A stretch of DNA of 64,000 nucleotides from Cupriavidus sp. D384 (GTDB lineage Bacteria; Pseudomonadota; Gammaproteobacteria; Burkholderiales; Burkholderiaceae). Both the position numbers and the translations under genes were made by a program. Shown piece by piece: positions 34,023-43,029 of this stretch; the stretch's first letter is position 1; every line of letters begins with the position of its first letter. Location: contig NZ_BBQI01000059.1 of NCBI RefSeq assembly GCF_001652915.1, positions 62,001-126,000 of the forward strand. The letters are read 5' to 3'. The notes under the pieces are model-generated. The model did not search any database. It was given only the letters and a program-made list of their open reading frames with translations, and had not been told where the DNA came from.

Positions 34023-35594
34023 TTAATCGCCATCGCCGCCGTCGCCATCCGCATCCCCGCCGACATCGCGGTCACGGCTGCGCGACTCCGGATCGGTCAC
34101 GTACTGCACCACCCACAGCGGCACCCACAGCAGCAGCGTGCCCAGCATCAGCCCCGTGAAGTCTCCGTTTCCAAAAAGCGCCAGCGGCCCGTTCAGCAAC
34201 CACATGACAACGGCCACGCCCCAGGCCGTATTGCGGCAATAGGCCAGATCACCGGCCGGCGCCGCGGCACGCTTGCCGTCGCGTTCGTTCTTCAGCGCGG
34301 CCAGCGCCTTGTTGCCCTTGAACCATTGCGCCAGCTGCATGCGGCTGACCATGGTCGAGCGGGTCCAGACAATCTCGGTTGGCGATGCCTCGCGTGTCAG
34401 GCGTCGCAGTGGCGGCCCGTATTCGGTCAGCCACGTGGCATCGCCAGCCTGCACGCGCCAGTTGAACGTACCGGCGGCATAGAGCACCGTGCTCTTGTAG
34501 TGGAAGCCTTTTTCGTACTTCTGCCCGGCCAGCGTCACCGCGGCCGGCTTCGAGGTATCGGGCCAGACATCGAGCACCTGCACGCGGTCCCAGCCGGCAT
34601 CCTGCTCCACCAGCCAGATGAACCCGCTCTGCTCGTTGAACAGCAGGTACTCGACCCATGTCGACGCATCCTCGTCGTCATCGTCGATGCACTGGACCAG
34701 CCCCAGCACCGTATAGGGCTTGCCGTCGATCTGGCCCACCTCGCCCGGTGTCAGGCTGGTCTGCAGCGCCTCGATCTCGGCGTGCTTTTCGAGCACGATG
34801 GCCGTGGACGTGGTGCAGTCCACCTCGCTATGGCAGCTTGGGCAGACCACGAAGTTGGCCACGCCGGGGCGCCAGCTGATCGGGCTGCCGCAGTGGGGAC
34901 ACGACAGCGGCACGGCCTTGCCGCGATAGCGGTCGGCGGTGGCGCTGATGGCATCGGTTTCGCGCAGGAACTGGGCCTTGAGCTGCGGCAGCGTGACCAT
35001 GTCGCCCGTGTAGTACGCGGGCGGGTAGCCATCGGCATAGTCGAGCGTCAGGAATTTGTCGGCGGCGCGGAAATCGGCAACCTGGGCGGTCCAGCCCGCG
35101 CCCACCTGGAACGGCAGCTCGCCCTCGCCGCCCGTGCAGCGGGCCGCGCGCACGTCGCTGGCCTCGAAGCGCAGGTTGCCGTAGTACATCGGCTCGCCGG
35201 GGCGCAGGTGCTCGAAGGCAGGTGCCCGGCCAACCGACGCCTTCCTGGCGTCCTCCGCCGGCACGCGCCGCGTGAGCATGTACTGGCCCGATGCATCGGC
35301 CAGCCAGCCGTCGCTGCCGTCGTCGAACAGCAGGTACCACTCGTTCCACAGCCCGGCGTCATAGCGCAGCTGGATGCGGCCCACCAGCGTGAAGCCCTGC
35401 TCCTGCCAGACTCCGCTGGCGTTGAGCTGCAGCGGCGTGTAGTCCTCCAGCACGGCCGACATCTTGCCGATGTCGCGCACCTGGTCGGCTTCGCGCAGCA
35501 AGGTGGTGTGGCAGTACTCGCAGACCGCCATGACCGCGGCGGACGAACGAAAGCTGACCTCCGCGCCGCAGCCCGGACAGTTGACCGTTTGCAT
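34023..35594 (-). CDS. Double zinc-ribbon, DUF4178-repeat membrane protein
   Basis: The 523-residue protein has two zinc ribbons: CPGC...CEYC (residues 6-28) and CPHC...CPSC (about 234-258). Each is followed by a beta-rich DUF4178-like region; WNEWYLLFDDGSDGWLADA and WVEYLLFNEQSGFIWLVEQ are matching strands from the two repeats. Two transmembrane helices follow near 455-495 (AWGVAVVMWLLNGPLALFG, LMLGTLLLWVPLWVVQYV), then an Asp/Gly-rich tail. Function is unknown; the duplicated ribbon-plus-DUF4178 plan suggests a cytosolic adaptor or sensor fixed to the membrane. It lies 6 nt after the SPFH gene. Confidence 0.88.
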   Translation of the reverse strand: MQTVNCPGCGAEVSFRSSAAVMAVCEYCHTTLLREADQVRDIGKMSAVLEDYTPLQLNASGVWQEQGFTLVGRIQLRYDAGLWNEWYLLFDDGSDGWLADASGQYMLTRRVPAEDARKASVGRAPAFEHLRPGEPMYYGNLRFEASDVRAARCTGGEGELPFQVGAGWTAQVADFRAADKFLTLDYADGYPPAYYTGDMVTLPQLKAQFLRETDAISATADRYRGKAVPLSCPHCGSPISWRPGVANFVVCPSCHSEVDCTTSTAIVLEKHAEIEALQTSLTPGEVGQIDGKPYTVLGLVQCIDDDDEDASTWVEYLLFNEQSGFIWLVEQDAGWDRVQVLDVWPDTSKPAAVTLAGQKYEKGFHYKSTVLYAAGTFNWRVQAGDATWLTEYGPPLRRLTREASPTEIVWTRSTMVSRMQLAQWFKGNKALAALKNERDGKRAAAPAGDLAYCRNTAWGVAVVMWLLNGPLALFGNGDFTGLMLGTLLLWVPLWVVQYVTDPESRSRDRDVGGDADGDGGDGD

Positions 35595-35600
35595 CCGGAA

Positions 35601-36665
35601 TCAGCCGACCAGCTTCTTCAGGATCTCCGCCTTGGCCGAATCGAATTCCACCTGCGAGATCAGGCCCTTGTCGAGCAGTTCCTTGAGCTTGCCCAGCCGT
35701 GCGGCGGGGTCGTCGGCCGCTGGTGCCGCTGGTGCTGCCGCACCGGCTGCAGCGCCCGCCGCCGCAGCCGCCGGGGTGGCACCGGCCACGCCCGGGATGC
35801 CCGCCACGCCGCCCAGCAGCCCACCGGCCATGGCCTGGCCCATCGCCGCACCGGCCGCCAGGCCCGCGCCCAGGCCGGCCACGCCGCCTTCGTTCTGCGC
35901 CGCCAGCGGGATCGAGCTGGCTACCTGGTACTGGGTGTACTTCGCCATATCGCCCATCATGCCCATCGAGATCCGTGTGTCGATGGCCTTCTGCAGTTCC
36001 TCGGGCAGCGACACGTTGGTCACCGCGAAGTTGTCCAGCGCCACGCCATAACGCGCGAACTCGGGCACCAGCTTGTCGCGGATGGCCTGCGCCATCAGCG
36101 TCTGGTTGGCCGCCATGTCCAGGAACGGAATCGACGACGCGCCCAGCGTGCTGGTCATGGTGGCGATCAGCAGGTTGCGCAGCTGTTCTTCCACCTCGTC
36201 GCGCGTGTACTCGGCGCGCGTGCCGCTGATCTCGGTATAGAACAGCTTCGGGTCGGCAATCTTGTACGAGTACAGCCCGAACGCGCGCAGCCGCACCATG
36301 CCGAAGTCCGCGTCGCGGATCGTGATCGGCTGGGCCGTGCCCCACTTGCGGCCGATCTGCAGGCGGGTGCTGAAGAAGTAGACATCCGACTTGAACGGCG
36401 ATTCGAACAGCTTGTCCCAGTTCTTCAGGTACGTCAGCACCGGCAGCGTCTGGGTGGTCAGCTTGTACATGCCGGGCCCGAACACGTCGGCGATCTTGCC
36501 TTCGTTGACGAAGACCGCCATCTGCGATTCGCGCACGGTCAGGCTGCCGCCGTACTGGATCTCCATGTCCTCCATCGGGTAGCGCCAGGCCAGCACGCCG
36601 TCCGTATCCTCGGTCCACTGGAGGATGTCGATGAACTGCTTCTTGATAAATGACCCGATACTCAT
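35601..36665 (-). CDS. SPFH-domain protein with C-terminal SHOCT domain (YdjI-like)
   Basis: The 354-residue protein resembles YdjI and other virion-core/SPFH proteins: LAWRYPMEDMEIQYGGSLTVRESQMAVFVNEGKI at the N-terminus (an SPFH beta domain), a helical arm near 150-225 (RDEVEEQLRNLLIATM, PEFARYGVALDNFAVTNVSLPEE), a Gly/Ala-rich hinge (about 262-320) and a terminal SHOCT helix-pair RLGKLKELLDKGLISQVEFD. SPFH proteins form membrane-associated rings or scaffolds; no strong N-terminal membrane anchor is seen here. It lies between DUF350 and DUF4178 genes in one operon. Confidence 0.9.
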   Translation of the reverse strand: MSIGSFIKKQFIDILQWTEDTDGVLAWRYPMEDMEIQYGGSLTVRESQMAVFVNEGKIADVFGPGMYKLTTQTLPVLTYLKNWDKLFESPFKSDVYFFSTRLQIGRKWGTAQPITIRDADFGMVRLRAFGLYSYKIADPKLFYTEISGTRAEYTRDEVEEQLRNLLIATMTSTLGASSIPFLDMAANQTLMAQAIRDKLVPEFARYGVALDNFAVTNVSLPEELQKAIDTRISMGMMGDMAKYTQYQVASSIPLAAQNEGGVAGLGAGLAAGAAMGQAMAGGLLGGVAGIPGVAGATPAAAAAGAAAGAAAPAAPAADDPAARLGKLKELLDKGLISQVEFDSAKAEILKKLVG

Positions 36666-36713
36666 TTCAGCACCTCTCGAAGGGTGAATGCTTTGCCGCG
36701 CGCCCGGCAGGCG

Positions 36714-37100
36714 TCAGGACAGGCAGGCCGCGTTGAGCACCCCGACCGTGACCGAGATCGTGCCCATCAGGCCGCCCATGGCGATGTTGTTCGATTCGAT
36801 GGCCGCGTCCATGTCCGGCAGCGCGCGCGCCAGCGCCGCGTAGACCACGGCCTGCACCACCATCGCTCCGAGCGACCACACCAGGAACATCAGGAAGGTG
36901 TCGTTGTGCTGGATGCTCGATGACAGCGTGAAGCAGAAGCCAAGCGTGCTACCGCCCAGCGACAGCGCGGCCGCCATGTTGCCCTGGCGGATCAGCGTGA
37001 ACTCGTGGAACGGCGTGATCCTGGTGTAGACTCCGACGAACACGACCAGCAGCACAAGGCTTGCCAGCAGATGCTCGACGTAGGCATAGATTGGTAGCAT
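36714..37100 (-). CDS. DUF350 (YjfL-like) four-helix membrane protein
   Basis: The 128-residue protein has four hydrophobic helices: LLASLVLLVVFVGVYTRI, NMAAALSLGGSTLGFCFTLS, FLMFLVWSLGAMVVQAVVYAAL and IAMGGLMGTISVTVGVLNAAC. GGSTLGF and NIAMGG are the family's conserved Gly-rich turns. E. coli YjfL, in a PspA-like/glutathionylspermidine-synthase-like gene set (yjfIJKLMC), is the best-known relative; its function is unknown. It heads the leftward operon and faces the aminopropyltransferase across a 170-nt divergent promoter gap. Confidence 0.92.
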   Translation of the reverse strand: MLPIYAYVEHLLASLVLLVVFVGVYTRITPFHEFTLIRQGNMAAALSLGGSTLGFCFTLSSSIQHNDTFLMFLVWSLGAMVVQAVVYAALARALPDMDAAIESNNIAMGGLMGTISVTVGVLNAACLS

Positions 37101-37271
37101 GTTTCGGGTCGTTTCTGACGTGTGTTTGGGGTGGTCCCGCCCTGCCGATGCGATGCCGCATTAAGATTGCGGCAAAGTATATCCGCAGTCGCATTTTTCC
37201 CAATACCAGTATTTATGACATTGCCGGACGCTGTTGCGTACCGGCCCATCTCCTGCTGCACGCCGCCGCCC

Positions 37272-38783
37272 ATGCGCGACCGTACCCTTGTCCTGTCGGT
37301 GTTGATCGTAGCCTCTTGCGGGCTTGGCTACGAACTCATTGCCGGCGCCCTGTCCAGCTATCTGCTGGGCGATTCGATCCTCCAGTTCTCTTCCATCATA
37401 GGCTGCTACCTGTTCGCCATGGGCGTGGGTTCCTGGCTGTCGCGCTATGTGAAGGACGAGGACGTGCTGTCGCGTTTTATCGACATCGAGATCCTGGTCG
37501 GCCTGCTGGGCGGCATCTCGGCGGCGCTGCTGTTCGTGGTGTTCGCCTGGCTGTCCGCCCCGTTCCGCACCGCGCTCTACGCGCTGGTGTTCGTGATCGG
37601 GTTGCTGGTGGGCATGGAGATCCCGCTGGTGATGCGCATCCTCAATGCACGCAAGGCCCAGTTCAGCGAACTGGTCAGCCGCGTGCTGACATTCGACTAC
37701 CTGGGCGCGCTGGCCGTTTCGCTGGTGTTTCCGCTGGTGCTGGCGCCACGCCTGGGGCTGTCGCGCACGGGCTTCCTGTTCGGCATGCTCAACGTGGCCG
37801 TGGCGCTGTTCACGCTGCGCATCTTCCGTAGCGAGATCCAGGGCACGACGTTGCGCACGATGCGGGCCGGCGTCGTGTTCGCGCTGCTGACCGCCGGCTT
37901 TGCCGGCTCCACGCACCTGACACGCTGGGCCGAGCGCGGCATGTTTGGCGACGAGATCATCCACAGCGAGACCACGCCCTACCAGCGGCTGGTGATTACG
38001 CGCTGGAAGGACGACCTGCGGCTGTACATCAACGGCAACCTGCAGTTCTCGTCGCGCGACGAGCATCGCTATCACGAGGCGCTGGTGCATCCGGTGCTGC
38101 AGGCGCTGCCCTGGGCGCGCCGGGTGCTGGTGATCGGTGGCGGCGACGGGCTGGCGCTGCGCGAGATCCTCAAGTACCAGGGCATCGAGCACGTGACGCT
38201 GGTGGATCTGGACCCCGCCATGACCACGCTTTTCTCGCGCAGCGAGCCATTGCGCGCGCTGAACCAGGGGTCGCTGACCGACAGGCGCGTAACGGTGGTC
38301 AACGCCGATGCCGCGCAGTGGCTGGAGCAGAGCCAGGACAGCTTCGACGCGATCATCGTCGACCTGCCCGATCCGTCGAACTTCGGGCTCGGCAAGCTCT
38401 ACTCGGTGCCGATGTACCGCCTGCTGTCGCGCCACCTGGCCGAGAAGGGCTACGCGGTGGTGCAGTCCACCTCGCCCTACTACGCGCCGCGCTCGTTCTG
38501 GGATATCGCCGCCACGCTGCGCGAAGCCGGCCTGCACACGTGGCCGTACCACACCTACGTGCCGTCGTTCGGCGAATGGGGCTTTATCCTGGCCGGCAAG
38601 CGCGCCGACTACACGCCGCCCGCGCGCTACGACGTGCCGCTGAAATTTCTCGATGCCGACAGCACGAAGCTGATGTTCAGCTTCCCTGCCGACATGGCGC
38701 CGCGCGAAGGCCAGGCGAACCGGCTCAACGAACAGACGCTGGTGCATGACTTCGAACGGGACTGGCGCAACGTGATCCGGTAA
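37272..38783 (+). CDS. Membrane-embedded spermidine-synthase-like aminopropyltransferase
   Basis: From the ATG at 37272 this is a 503-residue protein; ATG at 37215 is also possible and neither has a good ribosome site. Residues 6-220 hold about seven membrane helices (for example LVLSVLIVASCGLGYELIAG, LVFVIGLLVGMEIPLVMRIL). From about 225 onward is a SpeE-like catalytic domain: YINGNLQFSSRDEHRYHE, VIGGGDGLALREI (methionine-nucleoside pocket) and IIVDLPDPSNFGLGKLYS, where DLPDP takes the place of the usual DSTDP. The fusion places aminopropyl transfer at the membrane. With speH nearby, decarboxylated SAM supply is local. Confidence 0.88.
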   Translation: MRDRTLVLSVLIVASCGLGYELIAGALSSYLLGDSILQFSSIIGCYLFAMGVGSWLSRYVKDEDVLSRFIDIEILVGLLGGISAALLFVVFAWLSAPFRTALYALVFVIGLLVGMEIPLVMRILNARKAQFSELVSRVLTFDYLGALAVSLVFPLVLAPRLGLSRTGFLFGMLNVAVALFTLRIFRSEIQGTTLRTMRAGVVFALLTAGFAGSTHLTRWAERGMFGDEIIHSETTPYQRLVITRWKDDLRLYINGNLQFSSRDEHRYHEALVHPVLQALPWARRVLVIGGGDGLALREILKYQGIEHVTLVDLDPAMTTLFSRSEPLRALNQGSLTDRRVTVVNADAAQWLEQSQDSFDAIIVDLPDPSNFGLGKLYSVPMYRLLSRHLAEKGYAVVQSTSPYYAPRSFWDIAATLREAGLHTWPYHTYVPSFGEWGFILAGKRADYTPPARYDVPLKFLDADSTKLMFSFPADMAPREGQANRLNEQTLVHDFERDWRNVIR

Positions 38784-38795
38784 CCGCCAACGGCC

Positions 38796-40472
38796 ATGGA
38801 TCGACGTCGCTTCCTGATTGCCGCGGCCGGCACCGCGCTGGCCGGCTGCGAGCGCATCGGCAACGATGCCGCGCACTTTCTGGCCGGGCTTGGCCTGCAC
38901 GAGCCAACACCGGTGGTGTTGCGGCCCGGCATGGCCGAAGGGCACGCGCTGCGCGACGCGCACCGCTGGGCAGCGCCGGTGGGCGAGCAGCGCGTGGATG
39001 TGGCCATCCTGGGCAGTGGCGTCGGTGGCCTGTCGGCGGCCTGGCAGTTGTCGCGCGCCGGCCTGCGCAACTTCATCATGCTCGACGGCCCCGAGTTTGG
39101 CGGCAACGCGTCGGGCGGCCGCTTCGGCGATATCGGCTTTCCGCGCGGCGCGCACTACCTGCCGCTGCCTTCAGCCGAGTCCACCCACGTCCGCGAGATG
39201 CTGGCCGACGCGGGCGTGATCGAGCGCGACCCGTTCGATGCCCGGCCACGCTTCGACGAAAGCGCGCTGGTGCATGCCCCCGACGAGCGCCTGTTCTTCG
39301 ACGGCACATGGCAGGACGGCCTGCTGCCCGACAGCGACGCCCACCACGGCCAGCACGCGCGCTTTCTCGCACAGGTGGACAAGCTGCGCACCGCCGTGGG
39401 CAGCGACGGCCGCAAGGTGTTCGCGATTCCGCTGGCCCAGTCGTCGCGCGACGCGGCCTGGCTGGCGCTCGACCGCCAGACCTTCCGGCAATGGCTGACC
39501 GCGCAGGGCTACACCGCGCCCACGTTGCACTGGTATGCCGACTACTGCTGCCGCGACGACTATGGCGCCGGGGCCGACATGGTCTCCGCCTGGGCCGGCC
39601 TGCACTACTTCGCCAGCCGTGGCGGGCATGCCAGCAATGCGGCCGATGGCGCCGTGCTGACCTGGCCCGACGGGCTGCACGGGCTGGTCACGCGGCTGAT
39701 GGCCCGGATCGATGCGCGCATGGGCGCCGGGCGCCCGTGGCGCCGCGGCGGCATGGCGGTTCGGATCGAGCCGGACACGAACGGCGCAGGCGCAAGCGTG
39801 CTGTGTGCCGAATGGCCCGATGGCCCTGGCCGGCCGCCCAGGCTGTCGCGCATCGTGGCGCGCCGCGTGATCTGTGCCATGCCCTTGCACGTGGCTGCGC
39901 ACCTGATGCCGCTGCAGCCGCTGGGGTTCGATCCGGCCATTCACCTGCAGCACCACGCGCCGTGGCTGGTCTCGACCTTCCGCCTGCGCGGCTTTCCGGA
40001 AGAACAGGCGGGCGTGCCGCTGGCGTGGGACAACGTCGTCCATGGCTCGCGCGGGCTGGGATATGTGGTTGCCACGCACCAGTGGATCCGCCAGGCGCGC
40101 CCGGCACAAACCGCGTTCACCGCATATACGCCGCTCGATGCCCAGGCCGGACTGGCCGCCGGCAGCCGCCCCGATGCCGTGCGGCGCTGGCTGGTGGAGG
40201 CATCGCCGTCCGCGCTGATGGATCTGGCCGTCGCCGACCTGCAGGCTGTCTACGGGCGCGAATTCTGGCGCCACGCCGACGCCGTGGAGATCACCGCGCG
40301 CGGCCATGCGATGGCGACGCCGGTGCCGGGTTTCCTTGCCAATGCGGGTCTGGCGGCCTTGCGCGCAGCCGACGGCCCGGTGCTGTTCGCGCACGCCGAC
40401 CTGTCCGGCCTGTCGGTGTTCGAGGAAGCGGCGTGGTGGGGCACGCGTGCCGCGTTGAGAATCGTCGGATAG
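38796..40472 (+). CDS. Exported FAD-dependent amine-oxidase-like oxidoreductase
   Basis: The 558-residue protein begins MDRRRFLIAAAGTALAGC, a signal with both twin-arginine character and lipobox LAGC (Cys18), so it is probably a lipid-anchored periplasmic flavoprotein. The FAD dinucleotide motif is VDVAILGSGVGGLSAAWQLSRAG at about 68-90. Its end, VLFAHADLSGLSVFEEAAWWGTRAA, is the FAD-closing motif of amine-oxidase-type enzymes. It is 12 nt after the membrane aminopropyltransferase and must be co-transcribed. Oxidation of a polyamine-derived or lipid-linked amine is inferred, not shown. Confidence 0.82.
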   Translation: MDRRRFLIAAAGTALAGCERIGNDAAHFLAGLGLHEPTPVVLRPGMAEGHALRDAHRWAAPVGEQRVDVAILGSGVGGLSAAWQLSRAGLRNFIMLDGPEFGGNASGGRFGDIGFPRGAHYLPLPSAESTHVREMLADAGVIERDPFDARPRFDESALVHAPDERLFFDGTWQDGLLPDSDAHHGQHARFLAQVDKLRTAVGSDGRKVFAIPLAQSSRDAAWLALDRQTFRQWLTAQGYTAPTLHWYADYCCRDDYGAGADMVSAWAGLHYFASRGGHASNAADGAVLTWPDGLHGLVTRLMARIDARMGAGRPWRRGGMAVRIEPDTNGAGASVLCAEWPDGPGRPPRLSRIVARRVICAMPLHVAAHLMPLQPLGFDPAIHLQHHAPWLVSTFRLRGFPEEQAGVPLAWDNVVHGSRGLGYVVATHQWIRQARPAQTAFTAYTPLDAQAGLAAGSRPDAVRRWLVEASPSALMDLAVADLQAVYGREFWRHADAVEITARGHAMATPVPGFLANAGLAALRAADGPVLFAHADLSGLSVFEEAAWWGTRAALRIVG

Positions 40473-40564
40473 TCATTGGCCGGTGCATTCGGCCCCCTGC
40501 CGGCCGGCGCGCCATCCTGTAGAATCGACGCCATCGTTTCCTGTCTTGTGCGTCACCCGCCCCC

Positions 40565-40939
40565 GTGCATCCGCTTCGCCTCCTGTTGATGATCGTGCTG
40601 CTTGCTTTCCTGCCGCTGCAGGCCTGGGCCGGCATTGGCACGTCCACGGTGGGCCCCGACATGGTGCAGGCGCCGCATATGGCCGCCCTGGCGCAAGACA
40701 ACGTGGCAGTGGCCGCCGACCAGGCTGACTTTTCCGCCACGCCAGCATCGTCCGACACTTCCAGTCCAGCCGACCAGGCAGAGCCGACGCCGCCCGGCGC
40801 CGACTTTGCCGAGCAGTTGCTGCCCGCGCCCCTGCCGCGCGTGGTGACGTCGGCCGCCCGTGGCGCCGTGCCGCGCTACGCGGCCGCTGCGCTGCCCGAT
40901 CCCGACCTGCCCCTGCTGCCGCGCCCGCCGCGCGGCTGA
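40565..40939 (+). CDS. Small exported Pro/Ala-rich protein, unknown
   Basis: This 124-residue frame starts with GTG and has a convincing signal peptide ([19 protein letters not shown], residues 4-22). The mature part is low-complexity, rich in Ala, Asp, Pro and Ser, with a C-terminal PLLPRPPRG. No family is recognised. It is 92 nt after the FAD gene and 115 nt before htpX, on the same strand, and could be a leader-type periplasmic protein of either unit. Its reality rests on signal peptide quality. Confidence 0.5.
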   Translation: MHPLRLLLMIVLLAFLPLQAWAGIGTSTVGPDMVQAPHMAALAQDNVAVAADQADFSATPASSDTSSPADQAEPTPPGADFAEQLLPAPLPRVVTSAARGAVPRYAAAALPDPDLPLLPRPPRG

Positions 40940-41054
40940 TCCCGCTTGCGCGCGGCCGACATATGCCGCGCCTACCCTTGTCGCCTGGCACGCCGGATGC
41001 GTGCCGTGCGCGCCTGCGGCCCGTCCGCGTCCTTACCTGTACTGCCCCACAACC

Positions 41055-41933
41055 ATGAAACGTATTTTCCTGTTCCTGGCGACCAACATCGCCGTCATGC
41101 TCGTACTCAGTATCACGGCCAGCCTGCTGGGCGTGAACCGCTTCCTGACGTCCAACGGGCTGAACCTCGGCATGCTGCTGGCCTTTGCCGCGCTGATGGG
41201 CTTTGGCGGTTCGTTCATCTCGCTGCTGATGTCCAAGACCATCGCCAAGTGGTCCACCGGTGCCCAGGTCATCACCCATCCGAGCACCAGCACCGAACTC
41301 TGGCTGGTGCAAACCGTCCAGAAACTTGCCACGCGCGCTGGCCTGCCGATGCCCGAGGTAGCCATCTACGACGGCGAGCCCAACGCCTTTGCCACGGGCG
41401 CATCGAAGAACAGCTCGCTGGTGGCCGTGTCCACGGGCCTGCTGCAATCGATGTCCCACGACGAGGTGGAGGCCGTGCTGGCGCACGAAGTGGCCCACAT
41501 CGCCAATGGCGACATGGTCACGCTGACGCTGATCCAGGGCGTGGTGAACACGTTCGTGATCTTCATGGCACGCGTGGTCGGCTACTTTGTCGATTCGTGG
41601 CTGCGCCGCAATGACGAGGAATCGAGCGGCCCCGGCATCGGCTACATGATCACGGTGGTGGTCTGCGAGATCGTGTTCGGCATCCTGGCCAGCATCATCG
41701 TGGCAGCGTTCTCGCGCCACCGCGAGTACCGCGCCGATGCCGGTGCGGCGGGCCTGATGGGCACGCCCGTGCCGATGGTGGGCGCCTTGCGTCGCCTGGG
41801 CGGCCTGGACGCCGACGGCCTGCCGCAAAACATGCAGGCCATGGGCATCTCGGGCGGCAAGTCGTGGATGGCGCTGTTCTCCAGCCATCCGCCGATCGAA
41901 TCGCGTATCGCCGCACTGCAGAACGCCCGCTGA
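41055..41933 (+). CDS. htpX: HtpX, membrane zinc metalloprotease
   Basis: HtpX is an M48-family inner-membrane protease for misfolded membrane proteins. The 292-residue protein has two N-terminal helices ([37 protein letters not shown]), the zinc motif HEVAH near 138 in [13 protein letters not shown], two further helices (about 155-215) and [18 protein letters not shown] with the third ligand Glu. Length matches E. coli HtpX (293). The start is set by MKRIFLFL; the frame is open upstream but without family sequence. Confidence 0.95.
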   Translation: MKRIFLFLATNIAVMLVLSITASLLGVNRFLTSNGLNLGMLLAFAALMGFGGSFISLLMSKTIAKWSTGAQVITHPSTSTELWLVQTVQKLATRAGLPMPEVAIYDGEPNAFATGASKNSSLVAVSTGLLQSMSHDEVEAVLAHEVAHIANGDMVTLTLIQGVVNTFVIFMARVVGYFVDSWLRRNDEESSGPGIGYMITVVVCEIVFGILASIIVAAFSRHREYRADAGAAGLMGTPVPMVGALRRLGGLDADGLPQNMQAMGISGGKSWMALFSSHPPIESRIAALQNAR

Positions 41934-41965
41934 CGCGGGTGCGGCCGGCGGCGTCGCCAGTACGG

Positions 41966-42997
41966 CTACGCCGCCAGCCCGTCTTCCCCTTCCGCCATCC
42001 CGTCAGACCGGAACGCAGCCCGATAGCGTTCGGGCGTGGTCTGCACATGGCGCAGGAACGCCTGCCGCATGACATCGGCGTTGCCGAACCCGGTGGCATG
42101 CGCAATCGCCTCCAGCCGGCGGTCGGTGCCTTCCAGCAGCCGCCGCACGGCTTCCACGCGTAGCCGCTCCACGTAGCGTGCTGGCGTTTCTCCTACCTGC
42201 TTGGCAAAGACCCGCGCGAAGTTGCGCGGGCTCATGGCCGCCTGTTCGGCCAGCACGCCGACCGACAGATCACGACCGAGGTTATCCGCGATCCACGTCT
42301 GCAGCGCGCGCAGCTCCGGGCTTTGCGCGGCCTGTGCGCGCAGCACGGTGGAAAACTGCGCCTGGCTGCCGGGACGGCGCAGGAACATCACCAGCTCGCG
42401 CGCCACTTCCAGCGACACCGCATGCCCGAGGTCTTCCTCGACCAGCGCCAGCGACAGGTCCATGCCAGCGGTGACGCCGGCCGAGGTGTAGAAGCGTCCT
42501 GCACGAATCCAGATCGGATCGGCATCCACGGTGAGTTCCGGGTGGCGCTGTGCCAGCCGTTCGGCGTGGCGCCAATGCGTGGTCACGCGCTGGCCGTCGA
42601 GCAGGCCGGTGCGGCACAGCGCGAAGGCACCGGTGCATACGGCACCCATGCGCCGCACGGTGCCCGCCTGCTCGCGCAGCCAGCCGACCAGCCGCGCGTC
42701 ATCGGCCGCGGCGCGCGAGCCAGCGCCACCGGAGATCAGCAGCGTATCGATGGGCTGGCCGATCCGGCCGGCGATCTGGTGGTACGGCGCCTCGGCCAGC
42801 AATCGCAGCCCGCATTCGGTATGCACGATGGCATCGTCGCTGACGCTGGCCACGTGAACCTCGTACGCCGGCTGGTCGCGGCCACACAGCTTGTTCGCCG
42901 TGCTGAAGACCGCCGTCGGCCCCGTGACGTCGAGTTCCTGCGATGGATCTGGCGCGACGATCACCACGACGCGCGGCGGGTCTGGAACGAGGTGCAT
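41966..42997 (-). CDS. GlxA-type AraC-family regulator with DJ-1/PfpI sensor domain
   Basis: The 343-residue protein has an N-terminal amidotransferase-like (DJ-1/PfpI) domain, about 10-200: VVVIVAPDPSQELDVTGPTAVF, LISGGAGSRAAADD, and a nucleophile-elbow-like AVCTGAFALCRTGLLDG. A C-terminal AraC DNA-binding pair of HTH motifs follows (QAAMSPRNFARVFAKQVGETPARYV and IAHATGFGNADVMRQAFLRHV). Such proteins regulate amine, arginine or carnitine catabolism. It shares no operon partner here; the MFS carrier upstream is on the same strand, 153 nt away. Confidence 0.92.
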   Translation of the reverse strand: MHLVPDPPRVVVIVAPDPSQELDVTGPTAVFSTANKLCGRDQPAYEVHVASVSDDAIVHTECGLRLLAEAPYHQIAGRIGQPIDTLLISGGAGSRAAADDARLVGWLREQAGTVRRMGAVCTGAFALCRTGLLDGQRVTTHWRHAERLAQRHPELTVDADPIWIRAGRFYTSAGVTAGMDLSLALVEEDLGHAVSLEVARELVMFLRRPGSQAQFSTVLRAQAAQSPELRALQTWIADNLGRDLSVGVLAEQAAMSPRNFARVFAKQVGETPARYVERLRVEAVRRLLEGTDRRLEAIAHATGFGNADVMRQAFLRHVQTTPERYRAAFRSDGMAEGEDGLAA

Positions 42998-43029
42998 GAT
43001 GTGTTGCGTGATGGGTGATTGGCGCGCTG

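Noticed and set aside
34326-36653. Long frame opposite the DUF4178 and SPFH genes
   Set aside because: The opposite strand has clear zinc ribbons, SPFH and SHOCT motifs; the antisense protein shows none.
37161-39155. Long frame opposite the aminopropyltransferase
   Set aside because: It overlaps and ignores the boundary between two co-directional real genes and is composed mainly of His, Arg and Gln.
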